A DNA stretch of 64,000 nucleotides from Clostridia bacterium. Lineage in GTDB: Bacteria; Bacillota; Clostridia; Oscillospirales; CAG-272. The position numbers and the translations under genes were made by a program. The first letter of the stretch is position 1. Each line of letters opens with the position of its first letter. This document shows, piece by piece, positions 54,505 to 63,439 of the stretch. The stretch spans positions 19,622 through 83,621 of the forward strand of contig JAFTVG010000016.1 of NCBI GenBank assembly GCA_017465885.1. The letters are read 5' to 3'. The notes beneath the pieces were generated by a model. It did not search any database, was not told where the DNA came from, and saw nothing but the letters and a program-made list of their open reading frames with translations.

Positions 54505-55554
54505 TTACGCTCTCCCCATTTTGGCAAGCTCGTCCTGAATATAGGCAAGAGAGGCGATCTTGTTTTTGGTCTCTTCCACCGTCAGAAGACGGGTGTTGTT
54601 TGAGTTGAATTCGGTCAGAGTGTTTCGCTCGGTGTCACCCTGGTTGAAATATTTGTCATAGTTGAGTCCGCGCTTGTCGCAGGGAACCCGATAGAAATTT
54701 CCCATATCAAAGGCGTGGGCGCATTCCTCGTTGGTAAGCAGGGTCTCGTACATCTTCTCGCCGTGGCGGATGCCGATGATCTTGATCTGCTCCTTGTCAC
54801 CGCCAAAGAGCTCGCAGACAGCCTCAGCCTGGGTCTTGATGGTGCAGGCAGGAGCCTTTTGAACGAGGATATCGCCGTTTTGACCGTGCTCAAAGGCGAA
54901 GAGCACCAGATCCACAGCCTCGTCAAGAGACATGATGAAGCGGGTCATGGAGGGATCGGTGATGGTGATGGGCGCACCCGCCTTGATCTGATCGATCCAA
55001 AGAGGAATGACCGAGCCGCGGGAGCACATCACGTTGCCGTATCGGGTGCAGCAGATCTTGGTCTTTTCGGGATCGACGGTGCGGGATTTGGCAACGATCA
55101 CCTTTTCCATCATAGCCTTGGAGGTGCCCATAGCGTTGATGGGGTAGGCAGCCTTGTCGGTGGAAAGACAAACGATGTTTTTTACACCTGCCTCGATAGC
55201 GGCAGTAAGAACGTTCTCCGTGCCCAAAACGTTGGTTTTCACAGCTTCAATGGGGAAGAACTCGCAGGAGGGAACCTGCTTTAAGGCAGCGGCGTGGAAG
55301 ATGTAGTCCACACCGTGCATAGCGTTGCGCAAGGAGGCAATATCCCTCACGTCGCCAATGTAAAATTTGATTTTTTCCGCCACCTCGGGCATACGAACCT
55401 GAAATTCGTGGCGCATATCATCCTGCTTTTTCTCATCGCGGGAAAAAATGCGGATCTCCCCGATATCTGTCTTCAGAAATCTGTTGAGCACGGCGTTTCC
55501 AAACGAACCCGTGCCACCGGTGATCATCAGGGTTTTGTTTTGAAATAGTGACAT
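54505..55554 (-). CDS. capE: UDP-N-acetylglucosamine 4,6-dehydratase/5-epimerase, CapE-type
   Basis: 349 residues. N-terminal ITGGTGSFGNAVLNRFL is the NAD(P) loop; the catalytic segment is INAMGTSKAMMEKV with Met in place of the usual Tyr and a following Lys, as seen in CapE enzymes. It starts UDP-L-FucNAc synthesis by converting UDP-GlcNAc to the 4-keto-6-deoxy intermediate. Adjacent CapF and CapG complete the route. Residues RDEKKQDDMRHEFQ and DPSMTRFIMS are further family hallmarks. Confidence 0.93.
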   Translation of the reverse strand: MSLFQNKTLMITGGTGSFGNAVLNRFLKTDIGEIRIFSRDEKKQDDMRHEFQVRMPEVAEKIKFYIGDVRDIASLRNAMHGVDYIFHAAALKQVPSCEFFPIEAVKTNVLGTENVLTAAIEAGVKNIVCLSTDKAAYPINAMGTSKAMMEKVIVAKSRTVDPEKTKICCTRYGNVMCSRGSVIPLWIDQIKAGAPITITDPSMTRFIMSLDEAVDLVLFAFEHGQNGDILVQKAPACTIKTQAEAVCELFGGDKEQIKIIGIRHGEKMYETLLTNEECAHAFDMGNFYRVPCDKRGLNYDKYFNQGDTERNTLTEFNSNNTRLLTVEETKNKIASLAYIQDELAKMGRA

Positions 55555-55556
55555 AA

Positions 55557-56957
55557 TTATTCCTCCAAAAGTGGCTTGAGCCGCATTTTGTCTTTGATGT
55601 GTTTTTTTGCTTGGTAAATGGTGGGAATGGTCAAAAGAAGGGCGTATGTTATTACACCGACCCAGGTGATTGCCAACATACCGAAATGTTCTCCTAAAAC
55701 AAATTTCAGCGGCAGGCTTATAAGTGCATAGATAGCATAGGTTACAATCTGATATTTAATGATTCCGGCGGCGTTTAATGTCATAAAATAAGGCGATGTG
55801 ATCGAGGTGACAATCTGCATCAAACACATTACACTCAAAAGAGGGTAATCGGGTGCCACTACGCCGTCAGATAAGATAAACAACGCCGGTTTAATCAGTA
55901 GGATTACTCCCACCGATGCTGCCGTGGATAGTCCCAAGGAGATCAGCATGATCTTTTTCGTGGCTTTTTTCACCCAAGCATACTCGCCTCGTTGCATTGC
56001 TTCGCCATTTGCTGCCCAGAGAGGCGTACTGAGCATAGTGGTGACCACCGAGATTAGGTGAACGATCTTATACATAACCGAATAAGGTGTTACATCAGCG
56101 AGACTGCAGGTGTGTGCAACGATGAAATTGTCAATGGACAGGCTCAGCGAAGTGAATATAGAGAGCACAAAGAACTTCAGTCCGGTAGAAAGCATCTGTT
56201 TGCTGATATCTTTGTCAAAAAACTTGAAGGAGGGCGCGAGCTCGGGTTTTTGGAAGGCAAAATATACGATCATATTGATCAGAGCGACAATAACTGTGAT
56301 CAGCGAGGATGCCCAGATCATTGTCAACGCACCCAAATCCATATAGTATATAATCACTACAAAAACCAAACTCAAAAAGTTACCGCTACACTGCCAAAGG
56401 TTGTTCTTGTAGCCCTCTTGCATAGCAGTTTGCGTTCTTTGGATCAGTGCTAGGGGGATATTTAGCAGTTTGGGAATTACAATGGCTAAAACCACCCCGC
56501 CCACCAAGGCAATTGCTTTTTCGGTTTCGGCATTGATTACGGTTGCCCAATCCACAAAAGGGAAGAGGATCAGAAAGACCACTATCAAAAACGTTGATAC
56601 CGAAAAAAGCATCACATAGGTTGAAGAAACCAGCTTTTTGCAGATATCTTTGCTATTATGAGCTGAGGCTTTACTCAGCTCTGTTTGTAATCCGCTGCCC
56701 AATCCCAAATCGGTAAAGGCAAACAGAGTGAAAAAAGAGGTCACAGTCGACCAAAGACCGTAGATCTCATCGCCGAGGTAGGATAGTGTCAAACGAACTG
56801 TAACAAGCGGTACGATCATTGCAATGATTTTTGCCAGCATAGCACTCATTGCCGTCAATGCGATGTTGCGGGTTCTTTCAAGGCTTCTTCCCTCAGGCGT
56901 CGAGGTGTCATAGTGCCCGTGAAATATCAGTTTGACATACTGGGTGATGTTTTTCAT
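55557..56957 (-). CDS. Polysaccharide flippase, Wzx-like
   Basis: 466 residues, about 12-14 transmembrane helices spread through the protein (for example ALTAMSAMLAKIIAMIVPLV, and LFSVSTFLIVVFLILFPFV). The conserved helix SFFTLFAFTDLGLGSGLQTELSKA near residue 85 is a mark of the MOP flippase family. It should move lipid-linked repeat units across the membrane. The ribosome site is weak. It sits just upstream of capE, in the middle of the cluster. Codons here are more A/T-rich than in the ilv operon. Confidence 0.9.
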   Translation of the reverse strand: MKNITQYVKLIFHGHYDTSTPEGRSLERTRNIALTAMSAMLAKIIAMIVPLVTVRLTLSYLGDEIYGLWSTVTSFFTLFAFTDLGLGSGLQTELSKASAHNSKDICKKLVSSTYVMLFSVSTFLIVVFLILFPFVDWATVINAETEKAIALVGGVVLAIVIPKLLNIPLALIQRTQTAMQEGYKNNLWQCSGNFLSLVFVVIIYYMDLGALTMIWASSLITVIVALINMIVYFAFQKPELAPSFKFFDKDISKQMLSTGLKFFVLSIFTSLSLSIDNFIVAHTCSLADVTPYSVMYKIVHLISVVTTMLSTPLWAANGEAMQRGEYAWVKKATKKIMLISLGLSTAASVGVILLIKPALFILSDGVVAPDYPLLSVMCLMQIVTSITSPYFMTLNAAGIIKYQIVTYAIYALISLPLKFVLGEHFGMLAITWVGVITYALLLTIPTIYQAKKHIKDKMRLKPLLEE

Positions 56958-56972
56958 TGTATACTCACAGTA

Positions 56973-58082
56973 TCAGTTTTGTTCGGTCAGTTTTTCGATC
57001 AGATCAATCCACTGACCGATAATTGCCTTTTTAGAAAAGAGCTTTTCGGCTTTTTGCGCAGAGTTGCGTCCCATTTCTTCAAGTTGCTCAGCAGGCGCAT
57101 CAAGCAATTGCATCAGTGCGTCCCGAATGCTTTCCGTGCTATGAGGATCGCACGAAAAACCGTTTCCTTCAGTCAATGTTCTGTAGTCGGAAACACGGCT
57201 CATAATAATGGGTTTGCCAAGTGCCATGCCTTCGCAGATAGCATTGGGCAGACCTTCAACGGTGCTGAACAGACCTACGGCATCGCTGTTTTTCATAAGG
57301 GTATAGATTTGATCTGTTTCTTGATTCAGGTGAACGCAGTGTGTAAGCCCCCGCTCCAAGACCATAGCCTGAGCCTGCTCATAGACTTCTTTGTTGCCTA
57401 AGGTCACCTCAGCCTTGCCATACCATTGCAGATCCAGCTTGTTTTGATGCTCGGCATCTAAAAGAGATACAGCGTCGATTACACGAAGCGGATTCTTTAA
57501 TAGTTGGTAACTTGCTGCCACCGTTATGCGAAATTTTTCGTCGGGGCGTCTTTGAGGTGATGCTTGCAGGAGTTTATCGGGGATTATTACGGGATTGTAG
57601 ATCACACCGTATTTTTCGTTGTATTGGGGATAATGCTTTCGCCACATATCCATAGCATTCTCTGAATTACAGATCTTTGCGTCCGAATATCTTTCGAAAA
57701 TGTTGTAGATCTTGTTTTTGGGGGAGTTAAAGGTAGATGCTTTGGCGCTTAATTCATTGGTGATTAACTTAAAACGCCCACCCAAGCATTTTGTGAGGCA
57801 AGCGAGGAATCCCGGAGTTTCCATAAATGCGATGACCACAGCGGCCCGTGCCTCAATGAGTGCTTTTCTTGTGTGGACGATACGGGAAAATATGCTGTCA
57901 TTCTGAATCAGCTTTACGGGAATATTTGCATCATCCAGCATTTTTTTGTAAAAGGGAATATCATAGTAGACCATCATACTCACATCGTAGCCGCGCTCCT
58001 TTAACAGCAAGCCCATGTTAACCAACTGTCTTTGAGCACCGCCCGGTCCAAGATTATCAATGAACAGTACGATTTTTTTCAT
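56973..58082 (-). CDS. Glycosyltransferase family 4
   Basis: 369 residues; the ATG overlaps the stop of the upstream glycosyltransferase by one base, and GAGGTAG precedes it. N-terminal IDNLGPGGAQRQLVNMGLLL and later the GT4 signature SDAVGLFSTVEGLPNAICEGMALGKPIIM with the ExxxxxxxE pattern. The nucleotide-binding domain is at about 180-340. It should transfer one sugar to the growing lipid-linked repeat unit. Donor and acceptor are unknown. Confidence 0.9.
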   Translation of the reverse strand: MKKIVLFIDNLGPGGAQRQLVNMGLLLKERGYDVSMMVYYDIPFYKKMLDDANIPVKLIQNDSIFSRIVHTRKALIEARAAVVIAFMETPGFLACLTKCLGGRFKLITNELSAKASTFNSPKNKIYNIFERYSDAKICNSENAMDMWRKHYPQYNEKYGVIYNPVIIPDKLLQASPQRRPDEKFRITVAASYQLLKNPLRVIDAVSLLDAEHQNKLDLQWYGKAEVTLGNKEVYEQAQAMVLERGLTHCVHLNQETDQIYTLMKNSDAVGLFSTVEGLPNAICEGMALGKPIIMSRVSDYRTLTEGNGFSCDPHSTESIRDALMQLLDAPAEQLEEMGRNSAQKAEKLFSKKAIIGQWIDLIEKLTEQN

Positions 58083-59155
58083 TATTTTACTACCTCGTTG
58101 ATGCATTCTTGCCATTGATTCATAATCCGTTCCTTGCTATATTGACAACTAATCTTTTGGGCAGATATACCCATCTTTTCACGAATCATGGGGTCATGTG
58201 CAAGAAACAGCATTTTTTCAACAAAAGCATCGGTTTCTCCTTCGGGAATGGCAAAACCGCTCTTTTCGTGCTCACAAAGCTCAACAATTCCCTCGTGGCA
58301 TGCAAAGGCTACGGAGGGCAGACCCACTGCCATAGCTTCGCATAGGCTGTTAGGAAATCCTTCTTGAAGGGATGTCATCAAATATACGTCGTATTCGATC
58401 AGTGTTTGGTGTACTTGATTACAGTATCCTTTTAAAAAGACCTTATCACTTAAGCCCAAGGAGTCGATTTTTCTTTGAAGTGCCTCCTTTTGAGGACCGT
58501 CGCCGTAAATATGAAGCTCTATGGAGGGATCTTTTTGCTGTGCAAGATCAAAAAGATCGATCATCAGATCCATCCGCTTGATATCTTGAAGTCTGCCGAA
58601 AGTGACAAAACGGGTGCGCTCGCTCGTCCATTCTTTTTTTAAGCAGGGGGGAGCTTGTACGATGTTGGAGGTCACGCGGCACTTCTTTTGGAATCTTGCG
58701 TTGTCAAATTGCGCAAAGTGGGAAAACTGAACGGTTACCACGTTTGCCCGACGGTAGGCAATGCGTCTGATCTTGTCCCAGGGCGCCTTTGGATAGATGG
58801 CAAGGGGATTGCTTCTTTCGGAAACGATGATGGGTGTCTTGTTAAACCACTGGGAGAGGCACACAAGCGAATTGTTGTTATCCAAAAAGGAGATTACTAT
58901 GTCCGCACCGATCTCGTGGCGGAGTAGCTTGTCGATCCGTCTGATCGACGAGATCAGACCCGTGATCTTGTTCTTTCCCGTTATTGAAAGATTGCAGTCT
59001 GCGATGTGTATGTTTTCTAACGGATAGCGCTTTGGGGAATGGAGATTTGTCAAAACGAGCCACACATCGTGAGATGCGCTGAGCTCTGTGGCTAACAGCT
59101 GGGCGATATTGCCTGCACCTCCGTGAAAGTCATCTACAACTACCACAATGTTCAT
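58082..59155 (-). CDS. Glycosyltransferase family 4
   Basis: 357 residues from the ATG at 59155; a TTG nine bases earlier is possible. No strong ribosome site is seen. N-terminal NIVVVVDDFHGGAGNIAQLL; the GT4 site is DVYLMTSLQEGFPNSLCEAMAVGLPSVAFACHEG. It is coupled to the next glycosyltransferase (overlapping stop/start). Role is one sugar-transfer step in the repeat unit. Specificity unknown. Confidence 0.9.
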   Translation of the reverse strand: MNIVVVVDDFHGGAGNIAQLLATELSASHDVWLVLTNLHSPKRYPLENIHIADCNLSITGKNKITGLISSIRRIDKLLRHEIGADIVISFLDNNNSLVCLSQWFNKTPIIVSERSNPLAIYPKAPWDKIRRIAYRRANVVTVQFSHFAQFDNARFQKKCRVTSNIVQAPPCLKKEWTSERTRFVTFGRLQDIKRMDLMIDLFDLAQQKDPSIELHIYGDGPQKEALQRKIDSLGLSDKVFLKGYCNQVHQTLIEYDVYLMTSLQEGFPNSLCEAMAVGLPSVAFACHEGIVELCEHEKSGFAIPEGETDAFVEKMLFLAHDPMIREKMGISAQKISCQYSKERIMNQWQECINEVVK

Positions 59156-59169
59156 AAAAATCAATTATG

Positions 59170-59187
59170 GCTTTCGCCGGCGAAAGC
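59170..59187. repeat. Perfect 18-base palindrome
   Basis: GCTTTCGCCGGCGAAAGC, fully self-complementary, 15 bases upstream of a glycosyltransferase start. It may form a leader hairpin or be a protein site; no T run follows. Confidence 0.6.
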
Positions 59188-59260
59188 TTCCTTTCTTGGA
59201 AATTGAGACGGTTTTGCGGGAAAAATCGACGCTTGAAAAGCGGCGAATGCCACAAAAAGT

Positions 59261-59280
59261 GCGAAAAATCCATTTTTCGC
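59261..59280 (-). terminator. Hairpin after the acetyltransferase gene
   Basis: GCGAAAAA / TTTTTCGC with a four-base loop, followed on the minus strand by ACTTTTTG. It lies 12 bases after the stop and could attenuate the cluster internally. Confidence 0.6.
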
Positions 59281-59292
59281 GCTACGACTCTT

Positions 59293-59742
59293 TCATTTAA
59301 ACCATTCCGGATGCGCCGCACGCACTGCTTCTTCTTTTTTTTGTGGGGACAAGCCCTTCGTATAATCAAAAAAAGGCATAGCTCGCATTTTGTACTCATC
59401 CAAAGAGCAAATCTTTTTAGCAGGAACGCCCCCCCACACTTCCCCTGACGGAATACTCGTTGTTACCAGGGAGCAGGCTCCTACAATGCAATTATCTCCA
59501 ATGGTCACTCCGGGCAAGATCGTACTGTTGATACCGATAAAAACGTTATTTCCTACGGTTATCTTGCCGAATTTATCAATTTTTTCAAGTCCTGCCTCTT
59601 GTCTTAGGACCCAAACCGCACCGTCATGCGTCACAAAACGACATCCGCCGGTGACCTCTACGTGATCGCCAAGCTCAACCAGATACGGCTCAGATCCAAA
59701 ACACTCGTAAGGGTCGCACAAAATAAGACTGTTTTGCCCCAT
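59293..59742 (-). CDS. Left-handed beta-helix O-acetyltransferase, possibly N-terminally damaged
   Basis: 149 residues from ATG 59742. Hexapeptide repeats are evident: NNVFIGINSTILPGVTIGDNCIVGACSLVTTSIPSGEVWGGVPAKKI. The His in FVTHDGA is a candidate catalytic residue. Similar capsule acetyltransferases are about 180 residues, and the bases just upstream stay in frame and encode family-like sequence (NVEIARDLGVS) to a TAG at 59793-59791 with no start codon. The only ribosome site (AAAGAG) lies before an out-of-frame ATG at 59769. A one-base loss would explain this; translation from 59742 still leaves the repeats complete. It would O-acetylate a sugar. Confidence 0.8.
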   Translation of the reverse strand: MGQNSLILCDPYECFGSEPYLVELGDHVEVTGGCRFVTHDGAVWVLRQEAGLEKIDKFGKITVGNNVFIGINSTILPGVTIGDNCIVGACSLVTTSIPSGEVWGGVPAKKICSLDEYKMRAMPFFDYTKGLSPQKKEEAVRAAHPEWFK

Positions 59743-59818
59743 GCTTACGCCAAGATCTCTGGCGATCTCGACATTACTTGTTCTCTTTAACTATTTACTA
59801 TCTTTCTGATAAACTTGT

Positions 59819-61060
59819 TCATCGAACAGACTCTTGTTGGTTCACAAGAGTCTGTAACGATGTGGCATAGGTGCTACGATCAAAATGCTTCATAGCAAAC
59901 GCGTGCGCGTTCTTTTTGATTTTTACAATATCATCCGAAGGTAAAGAGAATACATCTGCGAGCAAGTCGTAAAGTTCTGCTTCTGAAACGGTATTCGTCA
60001 ATAACCCGTTTTCCATATGCGTAATAAACGAATCGCACCCGCCGATTTTATTGCAGATCATGGGAACGCCCACGCTCATGCATTCGGCAAACTTTGTGGA
60101 AAATCCCGCTTTGGCATAGCGTTTATCGTAGCGAAACAGAATTCCAAAATCGGCTTTTTTTACTATTTTCAATGTGTCTTCATGAGAAAGTCTTCCGTGA
60201 GACACAACTCCAAACTCTTCGGGCGCAACATTGGTGTTTAAAAGCTTTTTAACATAATCGGCATTTAATCCTACCAGATCTAACCGCACGCGAATTCCGT
60301 TTTCGTTGAATCTTTGAACCGCGTTTAGAAACGGAAGCAAAATATCTTTCCCGCCGGGCGCCCCGGCATAAATGAAATTAACAACGTGCTTTCCGGGATA
60401 ATACTCATGCCGTTGGATCTCTAAATCTTTTTCGACCTGCATTAATGGAGGAATGTTTATGCATCTTACTTTCTTTTGCTTATAATAATCCTCAAAATAC
60501 CGGCTGATAGCAATAATACCATCCAGCTTTTGATCCAATGTTCTGATGCGCTTGTCGGTAAGGTACGCGATCATTTTGTCCGCAGGCTTTTTGTTTGCGT
60601 CCATTTCATACCATTCGGTCACATCCGCAAAGAGCTTGATCCCCTTCTTTTGGCAGTAGGGGATCAGCCGTTTGGTCAACGCATAGGCATCGTTATAGAG
60701 AATGATGGCAATGGGCTTTTCCGTCTCGCAGTACCGCTTCACACGGCCGAAGGCAACGTGGGCAAAAAGCAGATCGGCAAGATCATTGAGGGCATGGATC
60801 CGTCCACCCGGAAAGGGTGCAGGGTAAGAGTAGATCTTTTCGTCCTTTTGGTAATGATAGTCTTCTTTGGGAAGAAAAGCAGATTTACTCTGATAGATTC
60901 GCTCATAGCCGCTTTGCTCCACACGGGTGCATACTCGTTGCAACGAAAGATAGTGCAAACAGTATCCCTGCTTTTCAAGCAGAGAACCGATGTGGTAGGT
61001 GCGGATCCCCGTGGCATCTATGGGCAACCCTGCGCGGGCAATGTATAAGATTTTTTTCAT
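59819..61060 (-). CDS. Glycosyltransferase family 4-like
   Basis: 413 residues from ATG 61060 (an open extension to 61273 overlaps the polymerase gene and is rejected). N-terminal KKILYIARAGLPIDATGIRTYHIG; nucleotide-binding region KHVVNFIYAGAPGGKDILLP, and AGFSTKFAECMSVGVPMICNKIGGCDSFI with the Glu of the donor site. Wording differs from the other two enzymes. It should add another sugar to the repeat unit. Confidence 0.87.
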   Translation of the reverse strand: MKKILYIARAGLPIDATGIRTYHIGSLLEKQGYCLHYLSLQRVCTRVEQSGYERIYQSKSAFLPKEDYHYQKDEKIYSYPAPFPGGRIHALNDLADLLFAHVAFGRVKRYCETEKPIAIILYNDAYALTKRLIPYCQKKGIKLFADVTEWYEMDANKKPADKMIAYLTDKRIRTLDQKLDGIIAISRYFEDYYKQKKVRCINIPPLMQVEKDLEIQRHEYYPGKHVVNFIYAGAPGGKDILLPFLNAVQRFNENGIRVRLDLVGLNADYVKKLLNTNVAPEEFGVVSHGRLSHEDTLKIVKKADFGILFRYDKRYAKAGFSTKFAECMSVGVPMICNKIGGCDSFITHMENGLLTNTVSEAELYDLLADVFSLPSDDIVKIKKNAHAFAMKHFDRSTYATSLQTLVNQQESVR

Positions 61061-61062
61061 GG

Positions 61063-62424
61063 TTACTTTGATATTGTCTGCTTTAAAACAGGGGTTGGCA
61101 GTTTCTTTCTGAAAATGTACAAAAGGATCAGACCGACCGTTGCGGCAAACATATTGAACGATTGAAACAACTGATTGTTTGCGGGGATAAATAGAATTCC
61201 GATCCACAGCCATCCTGTCAGTACAACAGCAGTAATAGAGTTTTCGGTCAAAGCATTGAACCAAACAGAGCAAAAAAACTGTCCGAAGAAAAACATCAGG
61301 AAGGGAATTCCGAAAAAGGTTAGATCAGACGCGAACCATGAATATGCTGAAGGCCAGTAAATACCATTTTTCCATCCGAATGCATCTTCTGTTCGTTGCG
61401 GATAGGTAATGCCTGAGACATCTATCCCGAAATATTGATTGATTGTTCTGGAGAGGTCTCTGGAAAATCCGATTCCGTAAGTGAAGGAAGGAGGTAGTTC
61501 CAGTGCATAAGCAAGTCCGCAGTACCCGTTACCTATATAGAACGCAACGGAAGAAAGACGTTTTCCTACGATGGGATAAGATCTTTCGTTTTCAATAAAG
61601 CGATCAAGAATTCCGTTGTCATAGGAGAGCTCGTCCTCATATCCCATATAATCATATCGGCTTTCCTGAGAAAAAATGAACAAGCTCACAAACAACATAA
61701 TAAGGACGAGGATGATGCAAATCGTTCTTTTTCCGGATTTACTGACAGTTCTATTCTTAGAGTGAATTGCGTTAAAGATCTCAAGAAAAAGGAAGGGAAT
61801 CAATCTGAAAATAAAATTTCCCCAGCTGATCATGGTACCGCTCTGGGCGTTGTATGTAAAGTTTATCAGCAGTGTCAAGATGAACAAGGCTTTGTAGCCG
61901 AAGTGGAATCGTTTGAAATAGATCATTCCGAGAGGATACCAAAAAACATCCAACACATTCATGCAGTTAAGTGCAAAAATGTACCATGTTCCTGCTATGT
62001 TTGAATTCAAACGACTAAAATATGCTTCGGAAAAATCAAAAGACAACAGTGCGCTGAAATCAATTGATCCATAATAATGGAGCATAACAATGCAGTGTTT
62101 AAGGATCGAAAATATGCAACTTACTGAAAAGATCAAACCGATGGCGGAGGTTGGGATGCCGTTTAAAAAGTTGGCCGATGTGCGTTCAAAATCAGAGAAT
62201 CTGTTTTTGTTTTTCTCATTTGTCTTTAGTTGAGCGATCAGTTGGGAGGCTTTAAGGTAATATCCCAGAGCGAAGGTGCCCGTATAGATCAAAAGCACGG
62301 AAACCAATTTGGGAACGGAAGGAATGTTCCATTCGATAGGACCGTACAAAAAGATCACAATCGTAAACAGTAGATATATCAATGCTGCATTCATCGGATA
62401 GAGCAGTATTTTTTTTGCTTTCAT
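61063..62424 (-). CDS. Polysaccharide polymerase, Wzy-like
   Basis: 453 residues with about ten transmembrane helices; the protein has low similarity to anything I can name, as is usual for Wzy. A large extracytoplasmic loop lies near residues 250-340 (YDYMGYEDELSYDNGILDRF and following), a common Wzy feature. Its placement between a glycosyltransferase and the sugar genes and alongside a flippase supports a polymerase role. AAAGGTGACA precedes the ATG. The sequence is clearly A/T-rich. Not proven by a motif. Confidence 0.75.
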   Translation of the reverse strand: MKAKKILLYPMNAALIYLLFTIVIFLYGPIEWNIPSVPKLVSVLLIYTGTFALGYYLKASQLIAQLKTNEKNKNRFSDFERTSANFLNGIPTSAIGLIFSVSCIFSILKHCIVMLHYYGSIDFSALLSFDFSEAYFSRLNSNIAGTWYIFALNCMNVLDVFWYPLGMIYFKRFHFGYKALFILTLLINFTYNAQSGTMISWGNFIFRLIPFLFLEIFNAIHSKNRTVSKSGKRTICIILVLIMLFVSLFIFSQESRYDYMGYEDELSYDNGILDRFIENERSYPIVGKRLSSVAFYIGNGYCGLAYALELPPSFTYGIGFSRDLSRTINQYFGIDVSGITYPQRTEDAFGWKNGIYWPSAYSWFASDLTFFGIPFLMFFFGQFFCSVWFNALTENSITAVVLTGWLWIGILFIPANNQLFQSFNMFAATVGLILLYIFRKKLPTPVLKQTISK

Positions 62425-62463
62425 ATTGTCACCTTTTTTACCTTTATGGATATGATAACAACA

Positions 62464-63438
62464 TCACAAATTTGCTTTGTACCAGTCAATAGCTTCCTTC
62501 AGACCCGAGGCAAAGTCGTAATCGGGGTCGTACCCCAAAAGCGCTTTGGCCTTTGAAATGTCTGCATTGCTGTGCTTGATATCGCCCTTTCGGTCGGGCC
62601 CGAAGATTGGTTCGATCTCCACGCCCAACGCAGAGGTAAGGCTGTAATAGATGTCGATCAGATACTCTCTTCCACCGTATGCAATATTAAATGCCTCTCC
62701 TGCCGCTTCGTGGGGGGCAAGGCAGGCTTTCAGATTGGCTTCGATTACATTTTCGATATAGGTGAAGTCGCGGCTTTGTTTGCCGTCGCCGTTGATGGTG
62801 GGGGACTCTCCGTTTAAAAGCTGCTTGATAAACTTGGGGATCACTGCGGCATAAAAGCCGTGGGGATCCTGTCGTCTTCCAAAAACGTTAAAGTATCGAA
62901 GACCATAAGTGTCAAGACCATAGTGCATAGTATACTGCTTTGCCCACTCTTCGTCGCACCGTTTGGTCAGAGCGTACGGAGAAAGAAGATTCCCCTCTCT
63001 GCCTTCTTTTTTAGGCAGGTTTGGTTCGTCTCCATAGACCGAGGAGGAGGAGGCATACACGAATTTTTTTACACCGTTCAATCTGGCTGCTTCCAGCATA
63101 TTGAGCGTTCCCTGGATGTTGTTGGCACAGTAGAAGAGGGGCATTTCGATGGAGCGCGGCACGCTTCCCCAGGCTGCTTGATTGAGTACGTAATCTACGC
63201 CCTCGCAGGCTTTTATACAGGTGTCAAAATCCTTGATATCGCCCGTTATGAACTCATAGTTGGGGTTTTGGGAAAAGAGGTTGATGTTTTCCTGCTTGCC
63301 GGTGGAAAGATCGTCCAAACACCGTACCCGATATCCGAGATTTAAAATGGCTTCGCATAGGTTTGATCCGATGAAGCCCGCCCCACCGGTCACCAGAAAT
63401 TTGGATCCTTCGGGGAATGTCAGATGCTTATATCCCAT
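62464..63438 (-). CDS. NAD-dependent nucleotide-sugar C4-epimerase (WbpP/TviC-like)
   Basis: 324 residues from the ATG after GGAGG. GGAGFIGSNLCEAIL is the NAD loop; the catalytic triad segment is ASSSSVYGDEPNLPKKEG and SPYALTKRCDEEWA (Tyr/Lys). Family details such as PRSIEMPL and NIQGTLNMLEAA resemble WbpP and TviC, which interconvert UDP-GlcNAc and UDP-GalNAc. The dehydrogenase gene lies directly upstream. The pair probably supplies UDP-GalNAc-uronic acid. Confidence 0.9.
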   Translation of the reverse strand: MGYKHLTFPEGSKFLVTGGAGFIGSNLCEAILNLGYRVRCLDDLSTGKQENINLFSQNPNYEFITGDIKDFDTCIKACEGVDYVLNQAAWGSVPRSIEMPLFYCANNIQGTLNMLEAARLNGVKKFVYASSSSVYGDEPNLPKKEGREGNLLSPYALTKRCDEEWAKQYTMHYGLDTYGLRYFNVFGRRQDPHGFYAAVIPKFIKQLLNGESPTINGDGKQSRDFTYIENVIEANLKACLAPHEAAGEAFNIAYGGREYLIDIYYSLTSALGVEIEPIFGPDRKGDIKHSNADISKAKALLGYDPDYDFASGLKEAIDWYKANL

Positions 63439-63439
63439 G

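Noticed and set aside
59819..61273. N-terminal extension of the glycosyltransferase to 61273
   Set aside because: The extra 71 codons overlap the polymerase gene and lack a ribosome site. The ATG at 61060 begins a normal GT4 N-terminus.
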